From QHXW01 sp963847515 (GTDB lineage: Bacteria > Acidobacteriota > Terriglobia > Bryobacterales > Bryobacteraceae), in assembly GCA_963847515.1 (NCBI GenBank), contig CAWKAA010000007.1, positions 2,046,001 through 2,110,000 of the forward strand: a DNA stretch of 64,000 nt, given 5' to 3'. Positions within the stretch are counted from its first letter, which is position 1; the number at the start of each line of letters is the position of its first letter. The notes beneath the pieces are model-generated. The model was not told the DNA's origin. It searched no databases and was given only the letters and a program-made list of their open reading frames with translations. Shown piece by piece: positions 9,148 through 16,140 of this stretch. The position numbers and the translations under genes were made by a program.

Positions 9148-9153
9148 CTAGGT

Positions 9154-9406
9154 ATCACTGAAAAAGGAGGTGGTCCAGAACAATGATAGATAGTAGACCG
9201 CGCGAGGTGGCCGACTGCTGAGTCGACCGTTCTAACCGTAGTCGGTTCCGTTTCAGTGGCGGGGCCAAGTTCATGAGGACCGGCCACTTCGACGCGACAA
9301 ATCAACTGCCTCGGGTTTTTATCCAAAGGCTACCAAGCCCCCGTGGTCATCACGGTGTAGCGGTCGTTTGACTGCTCGTCCGGAGGCCACGGGGGTTCGC
9401 ATTTTT
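9154..9406 (+). ncRNA. Candidate structured leader or small RNA upstream of rpmE
   Basis: About 250 bases lie between a near-consensus promoter and a terminator-like end. The RNA carries AAAAAGGAGGTGG at 9161-9173, fully complementary to the 16S 3' end, followed by a short reading frame. CCGACT (about 9211) can pair with AGTCG close by or with AGTCGG near 9239, so the hairpins compete. GAGGTGGCC (about 9204-9212) can pair with GGCCACTTC (about 9282-9290). The 3' part has a perfect 9-bp stem CCCCCGTGG/CCACGGGGG with an inner 7-bp GTTT-loop hairpin, followed by TTCGCATTTTTG. No known RNA family was recognised by eye. It may be an independent small RNA or a regulatory leader for L31. Confidence 0.45.
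9183..9221 (+). CDS. Possible 12-residue leader peptide ending Cys-UGA
   Basis: ATG at 9183 lies about ten bases after an ideal Shine-Dalgarno sequence and encodes MIDSRPREVADC before TGA at 9219. The same frame stays open for another 50 codons after that TGA. The peptide may serve in translation-dependent control of the surrounding RNA. It is not confirmed as a gene. Confidence 0.3.
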   Translation: MIDSRPREVADC

Positions 9407-9447
9407 GATATAATTTAGTTTCACCCGAAAGGAATTTTCCCCTCAAC

Positions 9448-9681
9448 ATGAAGGCAGAAATTCACCCCGCTTACGAGGAAATTAACGTCATCTGCGCCTG
9501 CGGACACCAATTCAAGACGCGATCGACTCACAAGGGCGATATCCGAGTTGAAATCTGCTCCAGCTGCCACCCGTTCTTCACCGGCCGTCAGAAACTAGTC
9601 GACACTGCGGGCCGTATCGAGAAGTTCGAGAAGAAGTATCAAAAAGCCAGGGTCGGCAAAAAGAAACAGCCGGTAGCTTAA
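9448..9681 (+). CDS. rpmE: 50S ribosomal protein L31 (zinc-binding type)
   Basis: The 77-residue protein starts MKAEIHPAY and has the four zinc-ligand cysteines Cys16, Cys18, Cys37 and Cys40 (CACGH and CSSCHPFF), marking the C+ form of bL31. The C-terminus is Lys-rich, as expected for an RNA-binding ribosomal protein. AAGGAA lies ahead of the ATG and a TATAAT at 9409-9414 could be a second promoter. Its stop overlaps the stop of the convergent gene by a few bases. Confidence 0.96.
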   Translation: MKAEIHPAYEEINVICACGHQFKTRSTHKGDIRVEICSSCHPFFTGRQKLVDTAGRIEKFEKKYQKARVGKKKQPVA

Positions 9682-10076
9682 GGGAGCGGAGGGCGTCTGC
9701 GCTGGCGCTCTTTTTCGCGCTCATCCAGCAGCTTGGTGTATTCGGATTGCTGCGAGTCCATCAGGATGGCGCGAATCTTACTCACTTGTTCGTCCTGGAT
9801 GGCTTTCATTTCCGGCCGGCGCTTTTCCATTAACTCCCGGTGCCGCCGGCTGGTTTCGTCAAGAATCGGCCCCAGCTTGTTCACCTGATCGTCAGTCAGC
9901 TTCAGCCTGGATTGCAGTTCAGAAATGTATCTTTTGCGGAACTCCGCTGGGTCCCGGGGTCCCGTGGCCCTAACAGAATTCTGCGTGTAGAGATGCAGTC
10001 CGAACGCCCCGACCGCGATGCCGCTAAAAAAAAGGAGCAGGAGGTAGAGGCCGGCAGTGAGACTGGTGCGCCGCAT
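9678..10076 (-). CDS. Spy/CpxP/CnrX-like periplasmic sensor protein
   Basis: A 132-residue protein with one N-terminal membrane anchor (LYLLLLFFSGIAVGAFGLHL) and a helical periplasmic part (LQSRLKLTDDQVNKLGPILD, then RRPEMKAIQDEQ), the pattern of the metal-resist/Spy superfamily. Start and the previous gene's stop share one base (TAATG). With the ECF sigma and membrane anti-sigma genes just upstream it mirrors the CnrH-CnrY-CnrX set, where CnrX is the metal-sensing partner. Metal specificity is not predictable. Confidence 0.7.
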   Translation of the reverse strand: MRRTSLTAGLYLLLLFFSGIAVGAFGLHLYTQNSVRATGPRDPAEFRKRYISELQSRLKLTDDQVNKLGPILDETSRRHRELMEKRRPEMKAIQDEQVSKIRAILMDSQQSEYTKLLDEREKERQRRRPPLP

Positions 10077-10429
10077 TACCGATGATCCGCAATAGGATCG
10101 ACGCGGACCGGCTCGAAGTAATCCAGGTTCTGCCGAGCGTGATCTTCTTCCAGCACTTCAACATAGGTGTCACTTGGCAGGGATGTGGCACGCGAGTGGG
10201 AGACCGTAACCATAAGAGCCATGATGCTCGACAGCGCCAGTGCCGCCGTCACCAGGTTTCGTGCCAGACGGACGAAGACTGTTGAAGTCCGCTCCCGCGC
10301 TTCAATCTTCTGCCAGAGCTGAGGCATGAAATTGGCGCTCGGCTCGGGATCCGGGCAAGCTTTCCGATATGTTTGGAAGAGCGCATCAAGGCGCTCTTCA
10401 TCGTCACCCATCAGATGCTTTTGGTCCAT
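10076..10429 (-). CDS. Single-pass membrane protein, probable anti-sigma factor
   Basis: The 117-residue protein has an acidic, helical cytoplasmic N-terminus (ERLDALFQTYRKACPDPEPS, then FMPQLWQKIEAR), one membrane segment near residues 60-75 (NLVTAALALSSIMALMVTV) and a short periplasmic tail. It is encoded 14 bases after an ECF sigma gene and overlaps the following sensor gene. There is no zinc-finger motif, so the anti-sigma role rests on topology and position, as for CnrY. Confidence 0.65.
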   Translation of the reverse strand: MDQKHLMGDDEERLDALFQTYRKACPDPEPSANFMPQLWQKIEARERTSTVFVRLARNLVTAALALSSIMALMVTVSHSRATSLPSDTYVEVLEEDHARQNLDYFEPVRVDPIADHR

Positions 10430-10443
10430 ATCTTCCTCTAAGT

Positions 10444-11034
10444 CTAACGCGAACCCCCGAGTCCAACCGCCGGCTTGCGCGACGTCCTGAACGATTTTAG
10501 GACACGCTGACGAGCGCGGAACAGCCGGACTTTTAGTGCATTCTCGTTCACATGATAGATCTTTCCCAACTCCTTCAGCGAAAGACCCTCCACTTCCTTC
10601 ATCATCAGCAGAACACGGTCTTCCTGGGACACCCCGTCGAGTAAAGAGTCCACTGTTTCCCGAATCGCTTTCCGCTGTCCTTCGTCGTGGTCGACCTTCG
10701 TGCTAGCCAATGCATCGGCAACCGTCACCTGCTGCTCGGACAAGTCCGCCATCCGTGATTCCATCCGGCGCCGCCGCTTCCGCAGATAATCATACGCCGC
10801 ATTAGCGGTCAACCGGTAGAGCCATGGCTCAAAAACCTCTGCCGACCGAAGCTGATCGAGCGAAAAATACAGCCGGAGGAACACCTCCTGGCCCACATCT
10901 TCCACGTCTTCCGGATGCCCGATCAGCCGTCCAATCGTACCCAGAATGCGCTTGCGATACGCGAGAACAAGCTGATTAAAGGCTGCTCCATCGCCGTCTC
11001 GTGCGCGTACTATGAGCTCGAAATCAACCAACAT
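10444..11034 (-). CDS. ECF-type RNA polymerase sigma factor
   Basis: The 196-residue protein has region 2 (DVEDVGQEVFLRLYFSLDQL, then FEPWLYRLTANAAYDYLRKR) and region 4 (EDRVLLMMKEVEGLSLKELG followed by ENALKVRLFRARQRVL). The basic stretch RKRRRRMESR between them is usual. It is first in a three-gene operon with a membrane anti-sigma factor and a Spy-like sensor, so its activity is probably released by an envelope signal. The target regulon is unknown. Confidence 0.93.
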   Translation of the reverse strand: MLVDFELIVRARDGDGAAFNQLVLAYRKRILGTIGRLIGHPEDVEDVGQEVFLRLYFSLDQLRSAEVFEPWLYRLTANAAYDYLRKRRRRMESRMADLSEQQVTVADALASTKVDHDEGQRKAIRETVDSLLDGVSQEDRVLLMMKEVEGLSLKELGKIYHVNENALKVRLFRARQRVLKSFRTSRKPAVGLGGSR

Positions 11035-11095
11035 GCCGCTATTAAGAAAACCGGCATGAAAGCCTCTCGCTCAATCTCATAAGAATAGGCGTGCC

Positions 11096-11114
11096 GGTAA
11101 CTCTCCAGGTTACC
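11096..11114. promoter_or_regulatory. Inverted repeat upstream of the ECF sigma gene
   Basis: GGTAAC (11096-11101) and GTTACC (11109-11114) form a perfect 6-bp dyad with a 7-base centre in the 123-bp gap between the sigma gene and the NuoI-like gene. It may be an operator or a weak terminator. Confidence 0.25.
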
Positions 11115-11157
11115 AAGCAGCTCAGAGAAAGGGCCATTTTCCGGGGGTTTAGGCGCT

Positions 11158-11634
11158 TCAGGGGCCGGGCGGGTGCTGTCCGGGGGCTAGCGGTACCAGC
11201 ATTTGTTCCTTGCGCATCACCAGCGTCGAGGTATTGTAACTGGACACCTCGAAGCCGTGCCCGTGAGTGATGGCATCGGTGGGGCAGGCTTCTACGCAAT
11301 ACCCACAGAAGATGCACCGGTTGTAATCGATGTTGTAGACCTTCGCGTAACGTTCGCCCCCCGAAATACGGACGGTTTTGGTGTTTTCCGCCGCCTCGAT
11401 GTAAATGCAGTTGGAAGGGCAGGCCGCCGCGCACAGGAAGCAGGCCACGCACTTCTCCATGCCATTTTCATCGCGCTGCAGCACGTGAACGCCGCGGTAA
11501 CGTTGTTCAAGTTTGGGCGGCTCGTCCGGATAATTCTCGGTGACCGTGGGGGACATCATTTCCCGGAAGGTCACGCCCATGCCCTTGGCAATAGCGGACG
11601 CCGACTCGATAAGCTCCTCGAGAGGATTGGCCAT
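11158..11634 (-). CDS. nuoI: NADH-quinone oxidoreductase subunit I (NuoI) family protein
   Basis: The 158-residue protein has two 4Fe-4S motifs: Cys62, Cys65, Cys68, Cys72 (CVACFLCAAACP) and Cys107, Cys110, Cys113, Cys117 (CIFCGYCVEACP). Spacing and the region GDAITHGHGFEVSSYNTSTL-like end match NuoI, which relays electrons towards N2 in complex I. No other complex I genes are beside it here; the neighbours are a redoxin, a STAS protein and a ferredoxin. It may therefore be a separately encoded complex I subunit or a second copy. Confidence 0.85.
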   Translation of the reverse strand: MANPLEELIESASAIAKGMGVTFREMMSPTVTENYPDEPPKLEQRYRGVHVLQRDENGMEKCVACFLCAAACPSNCIYIEAAENTKTVRISGGERYAKVYNIDYNRCIFCGYCVEACPTDAITHGHGFEVSSYNTSTLVMRKEQMLVPLAPGQHPPGP

Positions 11635-11684
11635 CTGTTTCTTATTTTATCCCGGCTCCGGACCGGAGCCTAATTTTTGGAGCC

Positions 11685-12182
11685 TCAACCGGACTTCATC
11701 TCGGGAACGCGTTCCTCCGGCCGGAAAGGCTGAACGCCGAGCCGCGAGCCCAGCGCCTCAAGATCTTTCTTATGGAATCCGACCAGAGACCAGGAGATGG
11801 TGGCGTCCCGTTCGACGAAAAACATCGACGGCACGTGAGAAAGCAGATAAGCATTGCTGGCTGGATATCCCTGGCCGGCGCTATCGAGCAGTGTAGGCAT
11901 AGTGATGCCAAACTCCCGGTTAAATTCCTGGGTGGCTTCAGCATCATCTTGCGATATGGCAAACATCCGCACTGCGCCGCCGGCTAAGCCGCGATAGATT
12001 CGCTCGAGGTATGGAAGGGTGAACTGACAGGTGGGACAGGATACCTTGAAGAACGCCAGGAAGACGGGTGTTTCAACCAGCAATTGGCTGAGTGTTCGCT
12101 GACCGCCGTTTAAATCGTCGAGCCGGAAATCGGGAGCGTGCTGTCCGGCAGTGAGCGTCTGGTTCTCTCGGGCAGAGGCCAT
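11685..12182 (-). CDS. Redoxin-domain (TlpA/AhpC-TSA-like) protein
   Basis: Thioredoxin-fold protein with the signature HAPDFRLDDLNGGQRTLSQL and redox motif FKVSCPTCQFTLPYLE (CPTC). A GITMPTLLDSAGQGYPASNA stretch and cis-Pro region HVPSMFFVERD complete the fold. ATG 12182 is preferred to an upstream start because the domain begins right after it and upstream codons look random. No signal peptide is evident from this start, so it probably acts in the cytoplasm as a thiol reductase or peroxiredoxin-like enzyme. Confidence 0.8.
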   Translation of the reverse strand: MASARENQTLTAGQHAPDFRLDDLNGGQRTLSQLLVETPVFLAFFKVSCPTCQFTLPYLERIYRGLAGGAVRMFAISQDDAEATQEFNREFGITMPTLLDSAGQGYPASNAYLLSHVPSMFFVERDATISWSLVGFHKKDLEALGSRLGVQPFRPEERVPEMKSG

Positions 12183-12240
12183 AAACCTAGTGTAAAAGGA
12201 ATTTGCGGCGCGCCGCAAAAGGGCCGCTGCTCCCACCCGC

Positions 12241-12645
12241 TCACTCTTCCTTCATCTGCTGGACGAAATTCAGAATATCGAACCGCTTGATCTCCCGGTC
12301 CGGGAAGAAGCTGTTGATGGCGTTCTGCTCATCATTGAAGACTTCGAAGATGGTGGTGAGCTTGGTCATCACCAGCAGTTCGATGCTGCGGCGAGTCAGG
12401 TTCAACAGTTTGACCTTGCCGCCATCCCGCTGCAGCGTGGTGTAAAACATCACGAGCGCGCCGAGGCCGGTGCTATCCACATAATCGACGTGAGCCATGT
12501 TGAGAATAATGCTGCCCTGCTTGGCAGCAACTATTTTTGTGATGCGGTCGCGGAACTTCGCAACTTCGTCCCCCACTGTCAAGCGGCCATCCAGATCTAG
12601 AATGGAGACTCCCTCGCGGTCTCGCTCGCTAATTTCAAGGCTCAT
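12241..12645 (-). CDS. STAS-domain anti-sigma factor antagonist
   Basis: From ATG 12645 the 134-residue product begins MSLEISERDREGVSILDLDG and carries the STAS signature VDYVDSTGLGALVMF, whose Ser/Thr (DST) is the usual site phosphorylated by a partner anti-sigma kinase. LLVMTKLTTIFEVF is the typical late block. A longer in-frame upstream extension overlaps the ferredoxin gene and has no family resemblance. The kinase partner is not encoded nearby. Confidence 0.9.
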   Translation of the reverse strand: MSLEISERDREGVSILDLDGRLTVGDEVAKFRDRITKIVAAKQGSIILNMAHVDYVDSTGLGALVMFYTTLQRDGGKVKLLNLTRRSIELLVMTKLTTIFEVFNDEQNAINSFFPDREIKRFDILNFVQQMKEE

Positions 12646-12659
12646 TGGATTCTTTGCGA

Positions 12660-13007
12660 TTAAACCGGCATCTTCACGCCGATTTGCGTTTCGACGTCCT
12701 CGATGGGGATCATCTCGATGGCGTCCCAGGGGCATCCATCGAGGAATGCGCCGTCCGGGCCCTTGCTGACGCACTTCTTGCACCCGATGCAAAGGAATGG
12801 ATCGACGTCGATACGTCCGAAGGGCGGATGGTCCGGATCTGGGATCCAGTACATGCAGTCGGCCACAGGGCAATAGGGCACGCACGCAGGCGATCCCGCG
12901 CATCCCGTGCAGCACTCCGTGATAATGGCCAGTTCCTTGGGGCGCTTTTTGCGCGGGGTAGTGATTCCCTCGGACTTAGGCTCCATCTTCACGACATCGG
13001 CGAGCAT
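12660..13007 (-). CDS. Ferredoxin family protein (two iron-sulfur motifs)
   Basis: The 115-residue protein has CCTGCAGSPACVPYCPVADC and LCIGCKKCV, with a further CPWDAIEMIP typical of cluster-binding ferredoxins of the 7Fe or 2x4Fe-4S sort. It probably shuttles electrons in the cytoplasm. It is the first gene of a minus-strand run followed by STAS, redoxin and NuoI-like genes, and its start is divergent from the membrane protein at 13079. The long first Cys segment (CAGSPACVPYC) is an insertion relative to simple ferredoxins. Confidence 0.85.
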   Translation of the reverse strand: MLADVVKMEPKSEGITTPRKKRPKELAIITECCTGCAGSPACVPYCPVADCMYWIPDPDHPPFGRIDVDPFLCIGCKKCVSKGPDGAFLDGCPWDAIEMIPIEDVETQIGVKMPV

Positions 13008-13078
13008 GTAGCGGATTATGCCATAAACCGGCGGCTGGCCGCTAACTGATGTATGCTCAATTCGAAGGGCGGGCCGCT

Positions 13079-14263
13079 ATGGCGCACACCGTTTCCATTC
13101 CACTTCCGACGGCTACCGGAAGCGCCGGTTTCCGCGGGGGCGGCAAGATCCCCTGGTACATGTGGTGCTGCGTAGTAGCCATGTTTTCGGGCGCCTTTGG
13201 CGGCGTCTGGGACATCTCGTGGCACGAGAGCATCGGCCGCGACAGTTTCTGGACCCCCGCACATATGATGATCTACCTGTGCGGCGTGCTGGCCGGCATC
13301 GCGTGCGGATACTTGATTCTGTCGACAACCTTCCAAAAGAATTCCCCGCTGAATGAGGTTTCGGTTTCCATCTGGGGATTCCGCGGGCCTTTGGGCGCGT
13401 TCATCTGCGCCTGGGGCGGCGTAGCCATGATCACTTCGGCGCCCTTCGACAACTGGTGGCACAACGCCTACGGGCTGGACGTCAAGATCCTGAGCCCGCC
13501 GCACGTGGTCCTGATACTGGGCCTTTTGGCCATCCGATTCGGTTTGCTGGTAATGGTGCTGGCGGAGATGAACCGCGCCGAGGGCGCCTATTACAAGAAG
13601 CTTGAGTGGATTCTATATTTCGTGTTCGTCTTCCTGATGGGCGCGACGGTGGGAGTCGCCCAGGAATTCACCAATCGCGTGGAGATGCACGGGGCGAGGT
13701 TTTATATGGTGGTGATGATGGGCGCGCCCATCTGGATGGCGGCCGTGGCGCGCGCGTCCAAGAACCGCTGGGCGGCCACGCTGATGACGGGAATTTATAC
13801 ATCCATGCATCTTGCGTTCTGCTGGCTGTTGCCGCTTGCGCCCGCCGAGCCCAAGCTGGGGCCGGTGTATCAGCAGGTAACCCACCTGGTTCCACCCGAT
13901 TTTCCGTTGCTGCTCATCGTGCCGGCGATAGTTTTCGATTTGCTGCGGCGGCGAACCGCCGGCTGGAACCCGTGGGCGCAGGCAGTAACATTGGGCGCGG
14001 CGTTTCTAGCAAGCTTCTTTGCCGTGCAATGGCCGTTCGCTAATTTCCTGATGTCCCCCGCGGCCCGCAACTGGGTCTTCGTCGCCAACAACTACCCGTA
14101 CTTTGTGCCGTCCACATCCTCGTGGGTGCGGAATGTCTACGTGTCCACCGAAGCCACGCTCGCGGCTTTCTGGGTGAAGATGACCATTGCGCTGGCCGTA
14201 GCGGTGCTCACCACGCGCATCGGACTAAGCTGGGGCGAGTGGATGGCGAGATTGCGCCGGTAA
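13079..14263 (+). CDS. Conserved histidine-rich polytopic membrane protein, function unknown
   Basis: About ten membrane segments are visible from IPWYMWCCVVAMFSGAFGGV onward. A striking motif, GVWDISWHESIGRDSFWTPA, sits at the end of the first segment, followed by a second histidine (HMMIYLCGV). Other membrane or loop histidines occur in PPHVVLILG, VEMHGARFY, TSMHLAFCW and VTHLVPPDF. Such placement suggests heme or metal binding but no family name can be given. An in-frame ATG at 13049 is a possible earlier start. The gene is divergent from the ferredoxin cluster, hinting at a redox role. Confidence 0.7.
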   Translation: MAHTVSIPLPTATGSAGFRGGGKIPWYMWCCVVAMFSGAFGGVWDISWHESIGRDSFWTPAHMMIYLCGVLAGIACGYLILSTTFQKNSPLNEVSVSIWGFRGPLGAFICAWGGVAMITSAPFDNWWHNAYGLDVKILSPPHVVLILGLLAIRFGLLVMVLAEMNRAEGAYYKKLEWILYFVFVFLMGATVGVAQEFTNRVEMHGARFYMVVMMGAPIWMAAVARASKNRWAATLMTGIYTSMHLAFCWLLPLAPAEPKLGPVYQQVTHLVPPDFPLLLIVPAIVFDLLRRRTAGWNPWAQAVTLGAAFLASFFAVQWPFANFLMSPAARNWVFVANNYPYFVPSTSSWVRNVYVSTEATLAAFWVKMTIALAVAVLTTRIGLSWGEWMARLRR

Positions 14264-14299
14264 CCGAATCGGTACCGTTACGATCAGAATCCACGCCGG

Positions 14300-14785
14300 A
14301 TGAATACTGAGTTCCGCAAAGCCATCCTGCCGGACGATATCCGAAGGCTTATGGATTTCGACCGCAAGGTCTTTCCCCGGCCGGACCGCTTCGATGCCGC
14401 ATACTGGAACATCTGCGAGCCGTACTGGATGATCGTCGACCGGGTCACAGTAGGCTGCTGCGCCTTCGAGAAGCACGTGGATTTTCAGGACGACATCCGC
14501 CGCGACGGCGTGAATCCTCGCCGGCGAGGGTCCCTGTATATTTGCACCACCGGCATTCTGCCCAAGTTCCAAGGCAAAGGTTTCGGCAGCCTGCTGAAAT
14601 CCTGGGAAGTCGCCTTCGCCGGGCATCATGGCTTCAAGCGGATGGTCACTAACACGCGCAAGCGCAATAAAAAGATGATCGAGCTCAATCGAAAATTCGG
14701 ATTTCGAGTGATTCGAACCACCCCGCGGTATTACTCGGACCCGGTGGGTTCGACCGTGGTGATGGAACTATTGCTTCACCGATGA
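14300..14785 (+). CDS. GNAT family N-acetyltransferase
   Basis: The 161-residue protein has the GNAT acetyl-CoA pyrophosphate-binding motif FQGKGFGSLLKSWEV, preceded by the beta-4 strand SLYICTTGILP, and the ending KKMIELNRKFGFRVIRTTPR typical of motif B. The fold transfers an acetyl group from acetyl-CoA to an amine, but the substrate is not predictable. It follows the membrane protein by 36 bases. Confidence 0.88.
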   Translation: MNTEFRKAILPDDIRRLMDFDRKVFPRPDRFDAAYWNICEPYWMIVDRVTVGCCAFEKHVDFQDDIRRDGVNPRRRGSLYICTTGILPKFQGKGFGSLLKSWEVAFAGHHGFKRMVTNTRKRNKKMIELNRKFGFRVIRTTPRYYSDPVGSTVVMELLLHR

Positions 14786-14824
14786 GCGATCCGGTGGCGC
14801 AGGGCTGGCGCGTTGTTTGCGGAA

Positions 14825-14866
14825 GACCTGCGGCTTTTTCTACCTACGGCCAAAGAGCCGCAGGTC
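14825..14866. repeat. 11-bp inverted repeat between convergent genes
   Basis: GACCTGCGGCT (14825-14835) and AGCCGCAGGTC (14856-14866) pair perfectly around a 20-base loop. It lies between the convergent GNAT and serine-hydrolase genes and may end both transcripts. The ACCTGCG core is shared with the larger palindrome at 63492-63569, suggesting related repeat families. Confidence 0.55.
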
Positions 14867-14930
14867 CCCGCCAAAATCGGGCGTGGCCCGGCGCTACAAA
14901 CAGCCAACGCACGCGATGACAACGATCGGT

Positions 14931-16085
14931 TCATGGCTTAGGAACTTGCATGATCGAGCTTACAACCGGCGCCAAGAGGGCCGGCTCGGGCCACGCTGGC
15001 GGATCGTAACCCAATCTAACGACTACGAGATCCAGCGACGGAACAATGTAGCAGCGATTGGAGGCGAATCCACTGAATGCGAACGCATCCTTGGGCACCG
15101 CAGGCCAGCGGCCATTTGTGTTGACCCAGAAGGTATAGCCATAATCGGGATTCAGACTCTGCGAACTCTGCGTCGCCAATTCAATCCACCATTTAGGGAC
15201 AATCTGCCGTCCTTGCCAGACGCCTTGATGAGCCATTAGATAACCCAGGCGCGCAAAGTCCCGTGCGGAGAGCCGAAGGCCGCTGTGAGCGTTGGTATGG
15301 GGTCCGATGTTGCCGGCGCCCCCCTGCCAATCCCACCCAATGTTCTGGATGCCCACCGGGTCGAAAACTCGCTCCTGCATGTAATCCGCAATTTCACGCC
15401 CGGCCGCTCTGGCGAAGATAAGCGAAAGGTGCGCAAAGGCAGCATCCGAGTATTCCCAAGCTTTGCCGGGTTCCGCGAACAATTTGGCGGCTGAAAAACC
15501 ATATCGACTCTCCTGTTTCCCTAACGCCAGCTCATATTCGCCGCCTCCGGGTGCAACCGCGATACCCAGCAGGCCCTGCGACTGTCCAGGAATCCCCGAA
15601 GTCATAGTCAACAGATGCCGCAGTTTGATCCCTTCCTTTCGCGGATCGCTGAGTGGGCGTCCTTCGGGCACAAAATCATAGGCCGGGCTATCTAGATCGA
15701 TCTGCGTATTCTTCGGAAGCCGGTGGTTCCGGCTATCGTCGAGCAACAGGCCGTAGGCAATTCCCGTAGCCGACTTCGTAGCGGACCACACGTCGAAAGT
15801 GGTAGCGGGCATCGCTGGAACGCCGAACCATTCACGGACCAGATACCCTTTGTGGATGATGACAATCTGCCAGGGTCCCTTATATATCTGCGACAGCTCC
15901 CGGCCAACTGAATCGAGCCGTTGGGGATCCATGCCAGCGTTGTTTCGCACTTCTTCATCGCTGCGGCAACGCCGCCAACCGCCAGCCCCTTCCGAAGGTG
16001 GATAGTATGTCTGAGCTGCGGCTACTGCTGCGCTGATTGCAACCATAGCCAATAATCTTGCCGTGTGGCTAATTGTAATTGCCAT
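14931..16085 (-). CDS. Serine hydrolase of the class C beta-lactamase/PBP4 family, secreted
   Basis: ATG 16085 follows GAGAGGAG, which fixes the start. A signal peptide (LLAMVAISAAVAAAQ) precedes the mature domain. The nucleophile motif is SATK in VWSATKSATGIAYG, and YSDAAFAHL supplies the tyrosine motif (YxN replaced by YSD). The block HLLTMTSGIPGQSQGL is characteristic of beta-lactamase-like esterases and peptidases. Length (about 384 residues) is normal. It likely acts in the periplasm on an ester or amide substrate that is not predictable. Confidence 0.88.
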   Translation of the reverse strand: MAITISHTARLLAMVAISAAVAAAQTYYPPSEGAGGWRRCRSDEEVRNNAGMDPQRLDSVGRELSQIYKGPWQIVIIHKGYLVREWFGVPAMPATTFDVWSATKSATGIAYGLLLDDSRNHRLPKNTQIDLDSPAYDFVPEGRPLSDPRKEGIKLRHLLTMTSGIPGQSQGLLGIAVAPGGGEYELALGKQESRYGFSAAKLFAEPGKAWEYSDAAFAHLSLIFARAAGREIADYMQERVFDPVGIQNIGWDWQGGAGNIGPHTNAHSGLRLSARDFARLGYLMAHQGVWQGRQIVPKWWIELATQSSQSLNPDYGYTFWVNTNGRWPAVPKDAFAFSGFASNRCYIVPSLDLVVVRLGYDPPAWPEPALLAPVVSSIMQVPKP

Positions 16086-16140
16086 TTTTACTCCTCTCAA
16101 ACTGGACACAGCTCTGGCGGTCTCGGTCACGACAGTTACA

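Noticed and set aside
9219..9221. Selenocysteine at the UGA after MIDSRPREVADC
   Set aside because: No convincing SECIS-type hairpin at the required distance and no selenoprotein resemblance; a plain stop is simpler.
9087..9326. 79-codon minus-strand frame over the rpmE leader
   Set aside because: No Shine-Dalgarno sequence, no recognisable motif, and the opposite strand carries a strong promoter and structured RNA signals.
9325..9400. tRNA-like appearance (GGTGTAGCGGTC and GGGGGTTCG)
   Set aside because: Acceptor and T-arm cannot be formed; the perfect stem and T-rich end explain the segment better.
14817..15239. 140-codon plus-strand frame after the GNAT gene
   Set aside because: It runs through an inverted repeat and then antisense to the serine hydrolase.
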